Below, in pieces: positions 51,171 to 63,848 of a stretch of DNA of 64,000 nucleotides. Made by a program: the position numbers and the translations under genes. Positions within the stretch are counted from its first letter, which is position 1. Each line of letters begins with the position of its first letter. Source of the stretch: Numida meleagris (taxonomy: Eukaryota; Chordata; Aves; Galliformes; Numididae); assembly GCF_002078875.1 (NCBI RefSeq), contig NC_034412.1:27942746-28006745 (forward strand), read 5' to 3'. Below the pieces are notes generated by a model. The model made no database searches. It was not told the DNA's origin and worked only from the letters and a program-made list of their open reading frames with translations.

Positions 51171-54100
51171 TGAGATATTCTGTATATTCAATAGTGAAAG
51201 GGTGCTGGAGAATTTACAGCTGAATTGGGCTTATTTTTAGCACTCAAAGCCTGCCTATTAATATATATTCATTTATTCAGCCAGAGGGTAGAGGGAAACT
51301 GTTATACAAAAGTGGTTGTTGTTTTTTTGATGTTTTTCCTTTATAGCTACATTAATGTTTAACTAAAAGGCTAAATTTTAATCTTATTTTCTACTTACAA
51401 TAATGTAAGTAAAAACAAGCATGGAAGCTACGTTACTTACAATGCACCTATTTTTTAGCAGATTTGAACAGCAAGTCAGAAATGTTCACAACAGAGGCGT
51501 TTTATGGAGCTTTTCCTCCCAGACAGATGAGACCTACATGTTCATCTCAAAGATGGGTTGAGAGACAGACACACCACACCTCTTTCTGACTGGTCCTCCC
51601 TGGAAGATTTTGTGTTGTAATAGAAATATCTCTGATGGAAAGAGAAACACCAACAGGAAGAGGAGGTCTGGGGGAAAGAGATAATGAGAAGACTGTTCTA
51701 CAGAGAGAAAAGGCCACTCTTACTTAGGGCAAGGAAAGATTCTACTGTTGATAGCACAATTTTGTATTCCAGATGTGACTAATAAATGAAAGAACCGAAA
51801 AATAAAACCGAAATATAAAAAGAGGCTCTACCAAATTATCTGATTAGCTATAATGTAAAGACATTGTAAGCAGTTGTTAATTAGTCCCAGTCATACATTC
51901 AAACATAATAAAGAAGTCCTTGGCATAATTAGGACAGACAATAATTCACACTCTCCCAGAGTGGCTATAAATAGCTACTTAGGACGATATAGAACAGACT
52001 ATATTTATTTTATTCGTATCTGTTAATTATTGCGTAGAATTTAAACTAATGAGTTGGGAGCAACATCCTGACATTGTAATTGACTCCAGTATTTGCACGC
52101 AATATTCTGTGCATTTATGTTTGTCTGTATGCATAGGCTCTAGCTGTTAAAAACACCACTGAAATTTAGTCTCTTATTCGTGAAACATTTTAATTACCGT
52201 CTTAGATATCAGTTAATACCTTCTGCTTTGTTTTTTTTTTCCCCATTACTGCAGACAACAGTGAAGCATGTTTGATTCTATTTTATTCTCTATGTATTTT
52301 CTCACCAAGAAGTCCTGCTTCTCTTAGTCACAACACATAATATGAAACAAAATTACATACAAATCATTACTGTTGTTTTCTAACCACACTTTCTCTTTTC
52401 ACAACAGCAAATCTTCAACATAATAAATGCTCTAGATGTTCATTCTGCTTTTGGATTTCCACTTTCGGATTTCCAGCAGGCTGTGTTGGAAAGGACTCCC
52501 ACTACCGTTCTAGTATTGCAAGAAAACAAACATTTTGCCACTCGTACCCGAGGCAGATATTTATCTGGTGACTTAGGCAGTGTCACTGTGAACCAGTTCC
52601 ACTTAAGATCTGGCTCGCTCATCTCCAGCAGTGATCCATAGTTTGCAGTATGATGCATGCAGAGCATCCTCAACAACATGCACCTTTCGCATATTTAGGA
52701 AGCGGTCCTTCAACTCTGGCAAACATGGACTTACATGTCCATAAAAATGCAGGTGGTATTCAAGTGACTCTTTCAGATCTAAAAAAAACATCTTTAGCTC
52801 CAACTTACTTTTTTTCACATCAGACAAAAACAGCATTCTTATCTGCTATTGACATAAACAAGCAAAATAGCATTTTCACAATCCGAGACACTAGGGAAGA
52901 AATAGAAGAGACTCAGATAAAGGACTAGGCATTCAATTTCAGGCCTAAAGGTATTGAATCAATTTTTCGTTACTTGCTTCCAGAGTTGAGTTTCTTATAA
53001 GATCTAGATGCATGCACCTTAATTCCAAAGAACTTATTTACTTTTAACACTGTCTTAGCAGGAAAGATCACAAACAATGCCATTAGAGAAGCAAACAACT
53101 TCAGAATCTTCTTCATTGTTCCCATTTCACAATAAAGTATGAAGGCATAATTCTAATATTACAATTTAAGTTAAACTTCATTCTTTCCAAGCTCAGCTGT
53201 ATGGTTCACTGCTTCAATAATATACATTTTCTTCTGTCTAATTCTGGATAATTCTAATATTTCTGGATGTCAGCTTCCTACGTAGCTCACAGCAGTGCTA
53301 AAAATCTATGCTTTCTTGAGTATGTTTCAAATATGTATCCCAGTTGGGAAATTCACTGACCTATGATTCTGTTTTCCCACTTGGAAAGGTCAATATCCAG
53401 ATTTAATCTGCACTGAAACAAAATTAACCTTTTGCATTCAAAGCAAGTAGATTGCACTACAACCACTGAACTGTAACACAGGCAGGCGCTACAGCACATA
53501 ACTCAGCTGCATTAGAGACTAACTGAGAAGGGAAGACAAGGACAAACGGACAGAGCTTCTCAATGTGACACTAACTAGCATGATGAGGAACATAACCTTA
53601 TACTGTGACTAGCAGGAGAAATTCTACTGACAATAAAAGAGGAAAACCTAATCTCCAACAGCAATAGTTACTTGACGATTTCTCTTTTAAAACCACTGGA
53701 TGCTTACTAACTTGGAATTACATTTTTTTTTTTATCTAATAAAATCCTTTTACTGTTTTCTGCCTTTTTATTGCTAGTTTTATGGGATTGTAACAAATGG
53801 GAAGTACAAAACTGTGACTATAATTTACACATCATCTAGCTGGAATGGATCATGGAAGCCTTCTCTTCATAGTACACAAAAAGGCAGCCACAATCACAGT
53901 CCTGGTGAATACTAATATCTTAGCCACTCCAATTATCTCAGCCTGCACTACTCCTGGTAAGCACAAAGTGAGACTGCTCCCTTTTCTGGACTATGCTTCC
54001 TAGATAAACTGAATTAAAATATGCTCAGCAGATCAAGATAAAAGACAAAAGATTAAGTATTACATAGATAAAATACATCAAGTCTACATGATGTAAAATA

Positions 54101-54192
54101 TCTATAAGACAAAGTACTCTTTATACAAAGCAACTGAGAGAGAAAAGCCATAGAAATATCCCAGCTTGCCCTCCATACAATGGACAATGCCA

Positions 54193-54335
54193 TAATCACA
54201 GAATTGTTGGGGTTGGAAGAGACCTCCAGTGATCACTGAGTCCCACCTCCTGCTAAAGCAGGTTACCTACAAGCAGGTCACACAGGTGGATGGCCAGACA
54301 GGTCTTGACTGTCTCCAGAGAAGGAGATATTCATA
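54193..54335 (-). mobile_element. Short CR1 3' fragment
   Basis: The plus strand reads taatcacagaattgttgggg, then ttggaagagacctccagtgatcactgagtcc and a gtctccagagaaggaga phrase, all typical of inverted CR1 3' sequence. After about 54320 the match fades. It is heavily 5'-truncated. Confidence 0.88.
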
Positions 54336-57300
54336 TTCGTAACTCTGCAGTCACTCTCTCAATATATTTCCTCATATGCAAGTAATTGGCTGTTTGCAAT
54401 TAGTTGCAGTTCTTTCACTGCAAAAATCAGTACTAGGTGCACTGACCCAGGTGCAGGATCTACAAGGAAGATCTCCCCATGCTACAGCTGAGATACTTCA
54501 TCAGCAGCAAGGATCTAGTCTTCCACTTTAATCATAAAGAAGCAACACCTTTTCACAAATCAAATCTGCATTGCATTCCAAGCTAAATTTGAGTCTTAAG
54601 TACGACAGAGCATGAAGCTTTGAGTTCATATTTACATTAGCTTTTCAGTTCAGTTTTTCAATGCACTCCTCCAGGGGCTGTAATTGGTATGTGTCCTTTT
54701 ACAGCACTGAGAAAACATGACATGAAACATGAGCAGAGGATGAAAAGTTGCATGTCTTTTACAAATCCTTACTGAAGTCTGAGAGTAGATATTGGGATAT
54801 GAGTAACCTCCACTGTAGCCTAAAATAAATGATCCCCATGGTGTATTTAACTATTTAGTAAAGTCAATGATAATCCATTAAGGTGCTCCCTTCATGGGAG
54901 CTGCAGCAGTGAGTGAATCAGTTATGTGCTGATCTCCATGGAAACAAGGATGTATATTTGGCAACTAAAAATCTGGTAAATTAAGGGTAATTTCCTCTCC
55001 TCTTTTATTCTCATGCACTTTAAACAGCATAAAAAGGAAATAAAGAGAAAAATAACAAACAACTCGTGATATTTTTAGGATGAAAATTATATGTACCACT
55101 GTGGGTATTATTTGCCAGTAAAGAATTACCACTAAAAGGCAATGTTTTACATAATTACTTATTTCAATAAATTTAGTCTGACAAGAATCATACTTGTCAC
55201 ATAAACATTCACCGCTGTATGACCAGTTTATTAATTATGCATTTGCAATGTATTATAAACTGCCATCTCTGCCATAACAAAGACTTTCTAGAAAATGCAC
55301 AGTATTGTATTCTGTTTTCCTAGTGGAGCCAAAGGAAAAACACTTTCCTTCCAAAGGTTCTTTGCCGTAATCTTTGCAAATTCATCTGTGGCCACCACAG
55401 ATGAATGCATTTTCTTATTAGACCACCTGTCCTCTTTTCCTCTTATGATTAAGCTACTTATGAGACAGTTTGTCAATAAAGCTAGCAAAGGCAAGCAGTT
55501 TTTTTAATTTCTTTCTCTGTATTTTGCTTTAGAATTGTTGGTGACCTGACGTGCCTCTGCAGCTCTTCATATTGGTACACACTAGTCAAACTCAAATATT
55601 AGAAAAAGCATTATCATTCCAAGCTATATATAAACCTTTTCAAAACTGCAGAGAAATTGATAATAATATTAATCCCCATGAAGATAGTTGAGATTCACCT
55701 ATCTCTTTGGAGATCAAATTTATCAAAATGAAATTCTGCATCTTGGCTCACAAAGCAGTTGGACATGAGCTTTTTCTTTGCCTTAACATTTATGTATTTG
55801 TTCCAGACTTCAAAAACTGAGAATCTCACAATTTTCCACCACATTTTTTATATTGCATTCAGTACGTCTGTGTTGGGAAGAAAAAAAAAGCCTAAATTTA
55901 GCCTAAGTTAGGTCTATATGATGAAAATACAAAGAAATACACTCTCTGGATGAATATATGTAAAAAATAGGGACAACAAAAAGCAACTATGAGCTGCAAT
56001 TTGCAATATGAATTAACATTCACAGTAATCCCTTTCTTCCTTCAAACATGTGAAGATCAAGATCGTACTAGAAAATTTGTACCACTGATAGATGGAAAGG
56101 TGCCCGCACAAGAAACAGCTAAATAAACCACAGCTGTTCAAGTGGGACACCAGAGGGAAAAAGCAGTAGAGAGACAAAAACCCATAAGATGCATGGCAGA
56201 TAGGAAACGTTGCTCCAGGCAATCAGTACAAGAGAATATCAGATCAAATTAGTTGGCAATAGTTTCAAAGTTTGAATAAGTGAAAGGAGTTAGCTCCATA
56301 CAGTAAGTGGCTGTTTAATAAGCACTGCCCCAGACAGCACCATACTTCCAGTTTGCCATCGTTGGCTTGCCTAACTTCAGTAGACATAAAATAGGTAACG
56401 ATAAAACTGGTAACTGTCATTTCAATAACCAAGATGCAGATACATGAGAACATTTCACATCACTCAACAGAGCTGTTGCACAAGCATTACATCTAACAAC
56501 ATTTCACTATTTCAGTGCTGGAAGACATCTTGACAAATGTAAAGCAAAGGTTTTGAGATGGACTCAGCACTTACTGCTCCCACTAACATAAATAATAGTT
56601 CCTGGAAACTCAACAGCACTGAAAACCTTGAGGAGGTCATTTTTTATGTAAATGTCAAAACCTGCCATGAATTCAGACTGCCTGAAGGTTAGATGAAATG
56701 ACACAGAAGAAACCAATGTGACTTGAATCATAAATTGCTAATTCATCCATACTTGGGAAAATTCCCACTGAGTAAACAGAATCTGTGTATAAAAATACTT
56801 GAAAAAGGCTTCAAACTTAGTCCACTGTCCATTGCTTTGTCCAGATTCCACTCCTCACAGAATAAGTTCAGAGTTTTGAAAAATTATTACAATTTATAAA
56901 CAAATCAAACTCAATGAGTTAGAAAAGCTGTGCAAAAAAAATCCAATGACTGTAAAAAGGGGCTAAACACACCATACAATACAACTCTGAGGTATCTGAT
57001 CTTTGCCTATATTTTTAGTATGAATTTAGTTGACCAATTAGCCCTTTACAGAAATCTGGAGATCTGCTTCACTATCAGATTAGCTCATCTTCTGTCATCT
57101 AGATTAGCCTTTCACTTATTCTAAACACGTCTGTTTGATGTTTATGTTTTTCCTTTTTAAGCGTCAAACATATACCTACACAGGATGTTTCACCTCTGAC
57201 AGCATGACCTCATTACTTAGCACTTTGATATTAAGATGCATTTCATTTACCAATTGGAGAAGAGAATGCACATTAAACCATGAGAAATTTGGTAAAATTC

Positions 57301-58374
57301 AAATCTACCTTTTCTATGAAACAAAACAGAGTCACACAGGTTTTCCAGATTGTAGATATTTGATATTTTAAATGTTGCTTAGAACAACAATAAAAAACAG
57401 AATAGCATCCTGCCAATTTACAAGTATTGGACCAATAAAAGGAAAACTGTGATAGCACCTGAGCATCCTCCTGACACTCAAAGCTTTTATCAAAAGTTTC
57501 AAAGCTATCTCTGCACATTCTGCTCAAGATATCACTTTACAGATCATGTTCTTGGTCTTTACAGTGCCACCTAAACATACTTATGTGTGTAAAGTAGCAG
57601 ACAATAAGTGAACGAGCTCTGAGATACAAACCCCAAAAACTAAATCCCCAGATGTTCTCCTAAATTTCTTGTGTGCACACACAGATACAGATTTTTACAG
57701 CAGCAGATCTTATTCTGCAGGCCAGTCAAGGAGCAGCAATGAGGAAGAGAGTGGGGAGAAAGAGGAAAAAAAAAAAAGATAGTACTGGTGTCATCCTATT
57801 CTGAACACTGAACAGGGAAACACTTGTTGTCACTAGAGGTAGTTAGGCTTTTTTCACCAAAGTGAACTTCAAAAAACTACTTTCCACTCCAGCGTAGTTC
57901 TCAACTAACTTGATTTTAGACACTTCTGATTCCCCTGACGAGATCATACTGGCCTTTTTTTTTTTCAGAAAAGATAGTTTAACACTATGTATAGCCTATT
58001 CTAAATTGCCACGTTTAACTTTCAGTATTTTTCAGTGGTAAATAAACAAATTGGATTTGTACCAGTCTTAATGCTTTTTTATCATGTAATGTAGAAACCC
58101 CTTACTGAACATTCAGCTTCAATCTCTACTATGCAAAATAACGAATTTCTAGCCAAAAACTTTGAGTCTTTACTTCTCTGCATCATTCCTTCTGTTCAAG
58201 ATTAGAAGTGCAATTTCTCTCTTATTAATTATTCATTTTTGAACAGTAGTTTGTATTAGCAACTTTTAATTCCAAATCTTCAGTGACAGTTTTCCTTATA
58301 CTCCTTTTCTTAAATGACAATAAAAAAAAGACGAATGCTTTCTGAAAAGTATCAGGATAACATTATCCTTGTTG

Positions 58375-58620
58375 TGCTAGGCCCTGATGAGATCACCTCT
58401 AGAATGGCATGGACAAGGACAGTCATGTAAGAAAGATTAATTGAAACTGGAATGGGGGCAGAAAGGCCAGCAGAATCATTAGAGAAATGGAAATTCTGCT
58501 TTCCAAATGTGGCTTAAAGAGTTTCACTGCCTTAGATTAGCAAAAACGAGGGCTGAGATGGGATATCTACTATATATAAATACTTCTGCACTAGATTACC
58601 AGAGATGGGAAAAAGTAGAT
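58375..58620 (+). mobile_element. Old CR1-type LINE coding fragment
   Basis: The sequence includes gatgagatcacctctagaat, then ggggcagaaaggccagcagaatcattagagaaatgg, and later gcaaaaacgagggctgagatggg. This is a diverged form of the CR1/L3-type ORF2 C-terminal region, where the protein would read roughly as LLERVQRRA... and LAKRRL.... Frames are broken throughout and no 3' tail is visible. It looks older than the other CR1 copies here and lies just outside the LTR at 58715. Confidence 0.65.
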
Positions 58621-58708
58621 ATGCCAAAGTTTGCACAAAATATAGGGGCCTAAAGTACACGCAAAGTACATTTATGCAAGACATAAGATTCTTAATTGTT
58701 AGACAAAC

Positions 58709-58714
58709 AATGTC
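58709..58714. repeat. Target-site duplication, left copy (aatgtc)
   Basis: The six bases aatgtc directly precede the LTR and recur at 59274-59279. A 5-bp reading (aatgt) is possible if the LTR carries one extra terminal base. Confidence 0.75.
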
Positions 58715-59273
58715 TGTCAATGGTTTACAGACGTTCGGCCCAGTTCTGTGACTATTGGGGTGGGGGACTCACGGGCCCATGCCCCAGGAAAGGGAAAAGG
58801 GAAAAAGGGTATGGAGATGGGCCTAAGAACAAAACAGCAGCAACGATCTGAGGAGAAACAAACTAATTTACTAAATAAGATATCAGAATGCAAAATAACA
58901 CAATATAATACAATATAATTACAATTTAAGCTGATAAATCCAATACAGAGAGAGAGTGTGTCCAAAATTAAGGTAGGCCTTACTCTAGTACCGACGATAA
59001 GACGGCTGGAGAGCGAGGTGCTGCCGGGACGAGAGACAGGATGAAAAGAGAGAACATCTCATGATATGCAAACAGTTTTATCTTTCCCTCTGAGCGGAAA
59101 ACAGCAACAGAACAGCAAAGTCCTCTGGGGAATGTAGTTCTTCTCTTCTGAGAACCAGGTACCCGGAACTATTCATGCTCCACAAAACTGGAGCATTAAC
59201 TCTTTAATTCGCAGTGCACTACATGATGTTATGATATGGAATACCAATAACCAAAAGTCATAAAACCATGACA
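58715..59273 (-). mobile_element. Solo LTR of the same family, minus orientation
   Basis: The reverse complement of this 559-bp element aligns by eye along its whole length with the LTR at 31909-32456, with scattered substitutions and small indels. Shared landmarks are TGTCATGGTTTTATGA at the start, ttccgggtacctggttctcaga, ccgctcagagggaaagata, tttgtttctcctcagat and the ccctttttcccttttccctt stretch. It is flanked by aatgtc duplications and lacks internal retroviral sequence. It is in the same orientation as MARCHF1, so its promoter, splice or polyadenylation signals, if any work, could act on the gene. Confidence 0.92.
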
Positions 59274-59279
59274 AATGTC
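59274..59279. repeat. Target-site duplication, right copy (aatgtc)
   Basis: Repeats the aatgtc found at 58709-58714, directly after the LTR end. Confidence 0.75.
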
Positions 59280-59891
59280 CCACTAGAAGGAGAAAAAGTA
59301 CAACTTTGGCAGTAAGTTAGAAAAATGTGAAAACTACAGCAACAGGTGACTGGAATCAAGGATGGAAAGAAAGTTTTTTTCTGTTTTCATTAGAGACAGC
59401 TACCCATTTTCATCAAAACTGTTGCTCAGGAAAATATTTTTTCCTAGAACAGCCTGCCTTCCATATCATTTTTTGAATTTTCAAATTATTAATGCCAACA
59501 GAATGAATTGTTTGTAGTGAGTTCTGCATAGTAAGATTACTATAAAACTTCGAAGGAGAGCTACTGCAAATCTGCCTGTGGGAGAAACAAGTCAGTAAAA
59601 AGCTTGTAAGGGAAACTCCACTAGACAACATTTATCCATTAATAACAAGATGTTTTATTCATAGGAAAAAGTTTTTCTCCCCTTCCACCCACTCCTAACA
59701 TTTCTACACTGCACAGTTGATTCAATAATTGTCAGTTCAGTTGAGATGAAGTTATAGACAACAAAACTATTCCAAAATCTATGCAACTTTCACAGTTTTG
59801 TTGCCTAGGATTCATTATATTCAAAATTCTAAAACATTGCAAACACCAATTTACATCTCCTTTGACTTTGTAACACCATGCATTTCACTAG

Positions 59892-59921
59892 TATGCTATA
59901 ATATGCTATAATATAGTATAA
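59892..59921. repeat. Short tandem repeat (tatgctataa)
   Basis: The 10-mer tatgctataa occurs twice in tandem and is followed by the related tatagtataa. Confidence 0.8.
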
Positions 59922-61709
59922 GTTACAAGCTGTACTCTAAGAGTTGTATCTTAGGATACTAGCAAAAATTTAATAGCTATTCTCAGTTTATTCAATTCAG
60001 TTTTGGCAATGAGATATAGCATTAGATTTCAGTGTTTGATTTATGTGCAATAATGAACATTCAGTTGAAAAGCAAACAAAGTTCTGTTAAAGAACTCATA
60101 TTCACACAAGCTAAAACAGACAAAGTGAGAAAGTTGCCTGTGACAGCAGGGCAGAATTGTGACCAGAGAAGTAAATTTTACCTTCCAGATCACACGACAC
60201 CCAGTTGTCTATGCATCATGTTGCTTTTTGAACCTAGAAGAATATTAAAATCACAGTTTCTGATGAGCAATCGCATTCATCTAATTTCATGGTTTGGACT
60301 ACCCACATCTGACATAAGACCATCACTTGTTCATAGAACAAAATAGAGGGAAAAAAAGCTGAAGAAAACCATGTTTTAATCTTCTCTAAATGGTCGAACT
60401 CCATGACAGCTGTAGCACCTGAAAGGAGCGTGTTCTGTTTTGATCATATGTCCTCCTTTGGTTACAAATGAACAGGCAGTGAGAAAACATGCTTTCATGT
60501 TTCCCAAGAAAATCTTGTTAACACATGTGCAAGACTGGGACTGGCTATACTGATACAAACTGACAGCTGTGGTACTGACTCCAGAACAGGACACGTGAAG
60601 ATCTGTACATCTGTGTGCTATCTCCAATCTGTGCTCAGCATTCTGCTTACTGTTATCAACCAAATGCAATGGTGCCCCTATTTTTCATTCAGACTTTGTT
60701 TACAATAGAGAAAACAACATGTAGAATTTCCATTCAATGGGGTATCAATATTAAAAGCTGTAATGCGTAGGTTTGCATTAAATGTAAAGCTTCAGCTTGA
60801 ATGATTAGAATTGACAATTATTTTGCTTTCATTTATTCAACACGCTCATAAATTGAAATCCGCTATGTGGGCATGGCCACATAGCTGCATAATTGTAACG
60901 AAGTCATTGTAATACCGGAAATACAAGAATTAATAGAACGCGCCTGTTGATGTTCCCAGTGAAAGCTACCACCAGCACACATTGCAAGTCCTGTGCTATC
61001 CTGTTATTAGAAACCTTTTCGTACATCGCTTTTTTCTGAAAACCAGATTTATTTTGAAGTCAAAGTCTGTTATAAGAAAAAACAGAAGCTACCCTGCACA
61101 TCCCCCAACCCTTCACCAAACTGCCTGACTGTGCTTATATCCACTCAAGTAGTAATTAAAAAAGAAAAAAAAATTGACCTTTAATACTAGTTTACCTTTT
61201 TTTGACAAAAGCTCATTTTTCTTCTTCAAAAAGTCCACTTACTTCAATCTCTCTGGAAATTCCTGCGGTTAAAGGAAGTAGGGTATAGTACAATAAAATT
61301 ATTCATTATTTTCATGGATAAATTTAGGAACACAGATGCTCTTGCTGGCATCATGGGAGACTTGTAAATTTCCTATTATTTGTAAGCAGTGTAGAATCTG
61401 TATCTCTGCTTATTCTCAAATACTTGAGTATTAGAATAGGAAAAAAATGCTAAGTAATATAAACTCAAAAAATTGTGGTATTTTTAAATTACTTAAATAG
61501 TATATGAGCTTAAATAGAATGTACTTGATCGTACAACTGGAAGTAGCTTTACCCATATCAGTGTTGACATTTTCATTTACACAAGCAACCTCATACATGT
61601 TGATATTTATCAATTTAGCAGGAACCCAATACTTTTTTTTCATTCACTAAGTAACTGGAATAAATAATTTTTTTTATAAATGAATATCTTATTCTGAAAA
61701 AGTAGTACC

Positions 61710-61746
61710 ATGGTTAACAATTTTAACAATGGTTGACAATTTTAAC
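61710..61746. repeat. Direct repeat of 18 bp (atggttaacaattttaac)
   Basis: Two copies of atggttaacaattttaac, the second with a single a-to-g change, are separated by one base. Confidence 0.85.
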
Positions 61747-63848
61747 CGAGAACTGATGCACAACTGATGTATACTTCAGCATAGCATGTGTACAACAGAA
61801 TATGTAATTATTAAATTTCAAAATTACTAAAATCATAAGAAATCAGTTTGCTGCCAAGTTCAAAACATTAGCCGGGTAGCTGCTTAAACATGCTGCACTT
61901 ACACATCCTATCGTCTCTGTGACACAGAACAACAAAAAAGCACATTTAACATTCATCCCAACCTATAAAGCCCTGAGCTATTCCTAAAAAAGGCTGAGTG
62001 TTTCATAAATGCTTCATGATTCTCTTGCAAAAGCTAAGCATCTCATTTTAAGGATGTAAGACCCCACTTGGAAATCTTAATTTAAAATACTCTGAGGCTA
62101 CTGGTACAGGATAACAAAAAGATGAAATTAAGTATACACTCAACTAACAGAAGGCATAAATAAAAAATATCTACTTCTAAATATAAGTGCACTGCAAGAA
62201 CTGCAAAATTGATAACAGGCACAAAAGATAACATATGATAAGGAATTGTATGAAAACTCTCCATGCAACTGTGAAGTTCATAGTCTATGCAGTTTTAGCC
62301 AAAAAATACCTCATCATGTCTCCCAGTTGTGGGGGTAAAAATGCTACAGAGTGGAAACTCAACAGGTCACCTGCAATCCTAGCTCCAGAACTAGTCTGAT
62401 AACACTCTGTGCTGCTTTGCTTACAGCCTGCACAGCCCTTCCCCCCTTCAGAACTGATTGTCTTGATCTCTTCCCTTTTAGCTTTTCATCACAATAAAAT
62501 TGCATCAAAAACTTAATTATTTTCCAGTGAGAGAGCTTCTAGTGATAGCATACGATTCCAGTAAAGTCTTTGAACATAAAGCCTTTTCCACCTTCACATG
62601 ATAACTCAGCTGTCTGCATAATTCATGAAGACAGATGAAAGCCTTCTTCCCATGTAAATATGTCAGGCAGAAAAATAACTATGAAATGAAACTGAGGGAA
62701 AGATTTAGATCAGACTTTGGGAGCTGAAGTAGAAAGCCAAATGTCTAGCAAGTGTTACAGCATTTATGTACTGCAGAGGGTCTGCACATGTCACAGGCCA
62801 AATTCAGCCTCATACCTATACCAAGATCTGTTATTTAGCCAACCACACTGTGCAATGCCAAATAATCTAGTGCACTGTGAAAGATGTATAATTCTAAGGC
62901 ATCCCAAAATCACTCTTGAAACACGTATGATCATTTTACATTGCTGAATTTACTGAAACAACACAGTATCTGTCTCATGCACACTTTTCATAAAAACCTA
63001 ACTCCACATTTGCTAATCTCAGACGATCTGTTTTCAGGCAGAAACAAGAAGCTTTCAGTTTTGATTTAACTCCAGGCACTTTTGCTTATGCCTGATAACA
63101 GTAACCCTACAGCCAATTTTCTAAAAGAACTAACCTGGGTACAAGATTAGGACCTGAAATCCTTTCTACATTTATTCAGAGAAGGCACCTTCATGCCAGA
63201 CTAACCCACTTCTCTGGAGACTCTGACTGGGTTCCAAGAACCATTTTTCCCAGCTGCTGCCTACAGAAGAAATCTTGGCTAACCATTCCCCTCATCCACT
63301 CCTAGAACTGTCACAAATGCTGTGACAACATACCTTTTTTATATCAGCATCATCAATAATGAAGTCAGCAGTTTTTATTTACACTGAACTTCCACTCCCT
63401 TTCACAAATCCCTTAACATCAGCATAGCTTCTGGGAAGAGCTGTGAAAGTAACAGAAGAGCAACCTCTATGAAGCTGGAGGTGGAGCAGGCGCACACCTT
63501 GATGGGGATACCGGATGAGCTTTCCAGCTGCTCACCATCTCCCTGCCACTCATTCCCCCTGTGGCCTGGCACAGTGCACAGAGCAGTGGGATCTGCCAGG
63601 AGGGAACAGTGAATGTCACCCTCCCCTGTCTCCTTTTATTGAATTTGCAGCACCTGTGCACACGCTGGCAAACTTCCTCCTGACAGGTTATATGGGGTTA
63701 CACGAGAGGGAAACGTGAAGTCAGGAGTAGCACTCTTCTTGATGTGCTTTTGAAGGTAATTCACACTCTTTAGATTTCTGACACGGAAAAAAAAATTGCC
63801 TAGTTTAATTTCTTCGATTGTGACTCATTCAAGGGTTGACAAGTGATA

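Noticed and set aside
63467..63718. GC-richer segment with ORFs on both strands as a possible first exon or promoter
   Set aside because: There is no CpG clustering, the peptides do not match the MARCHF1 N-terminus, and no splice donor in proper context was identified.
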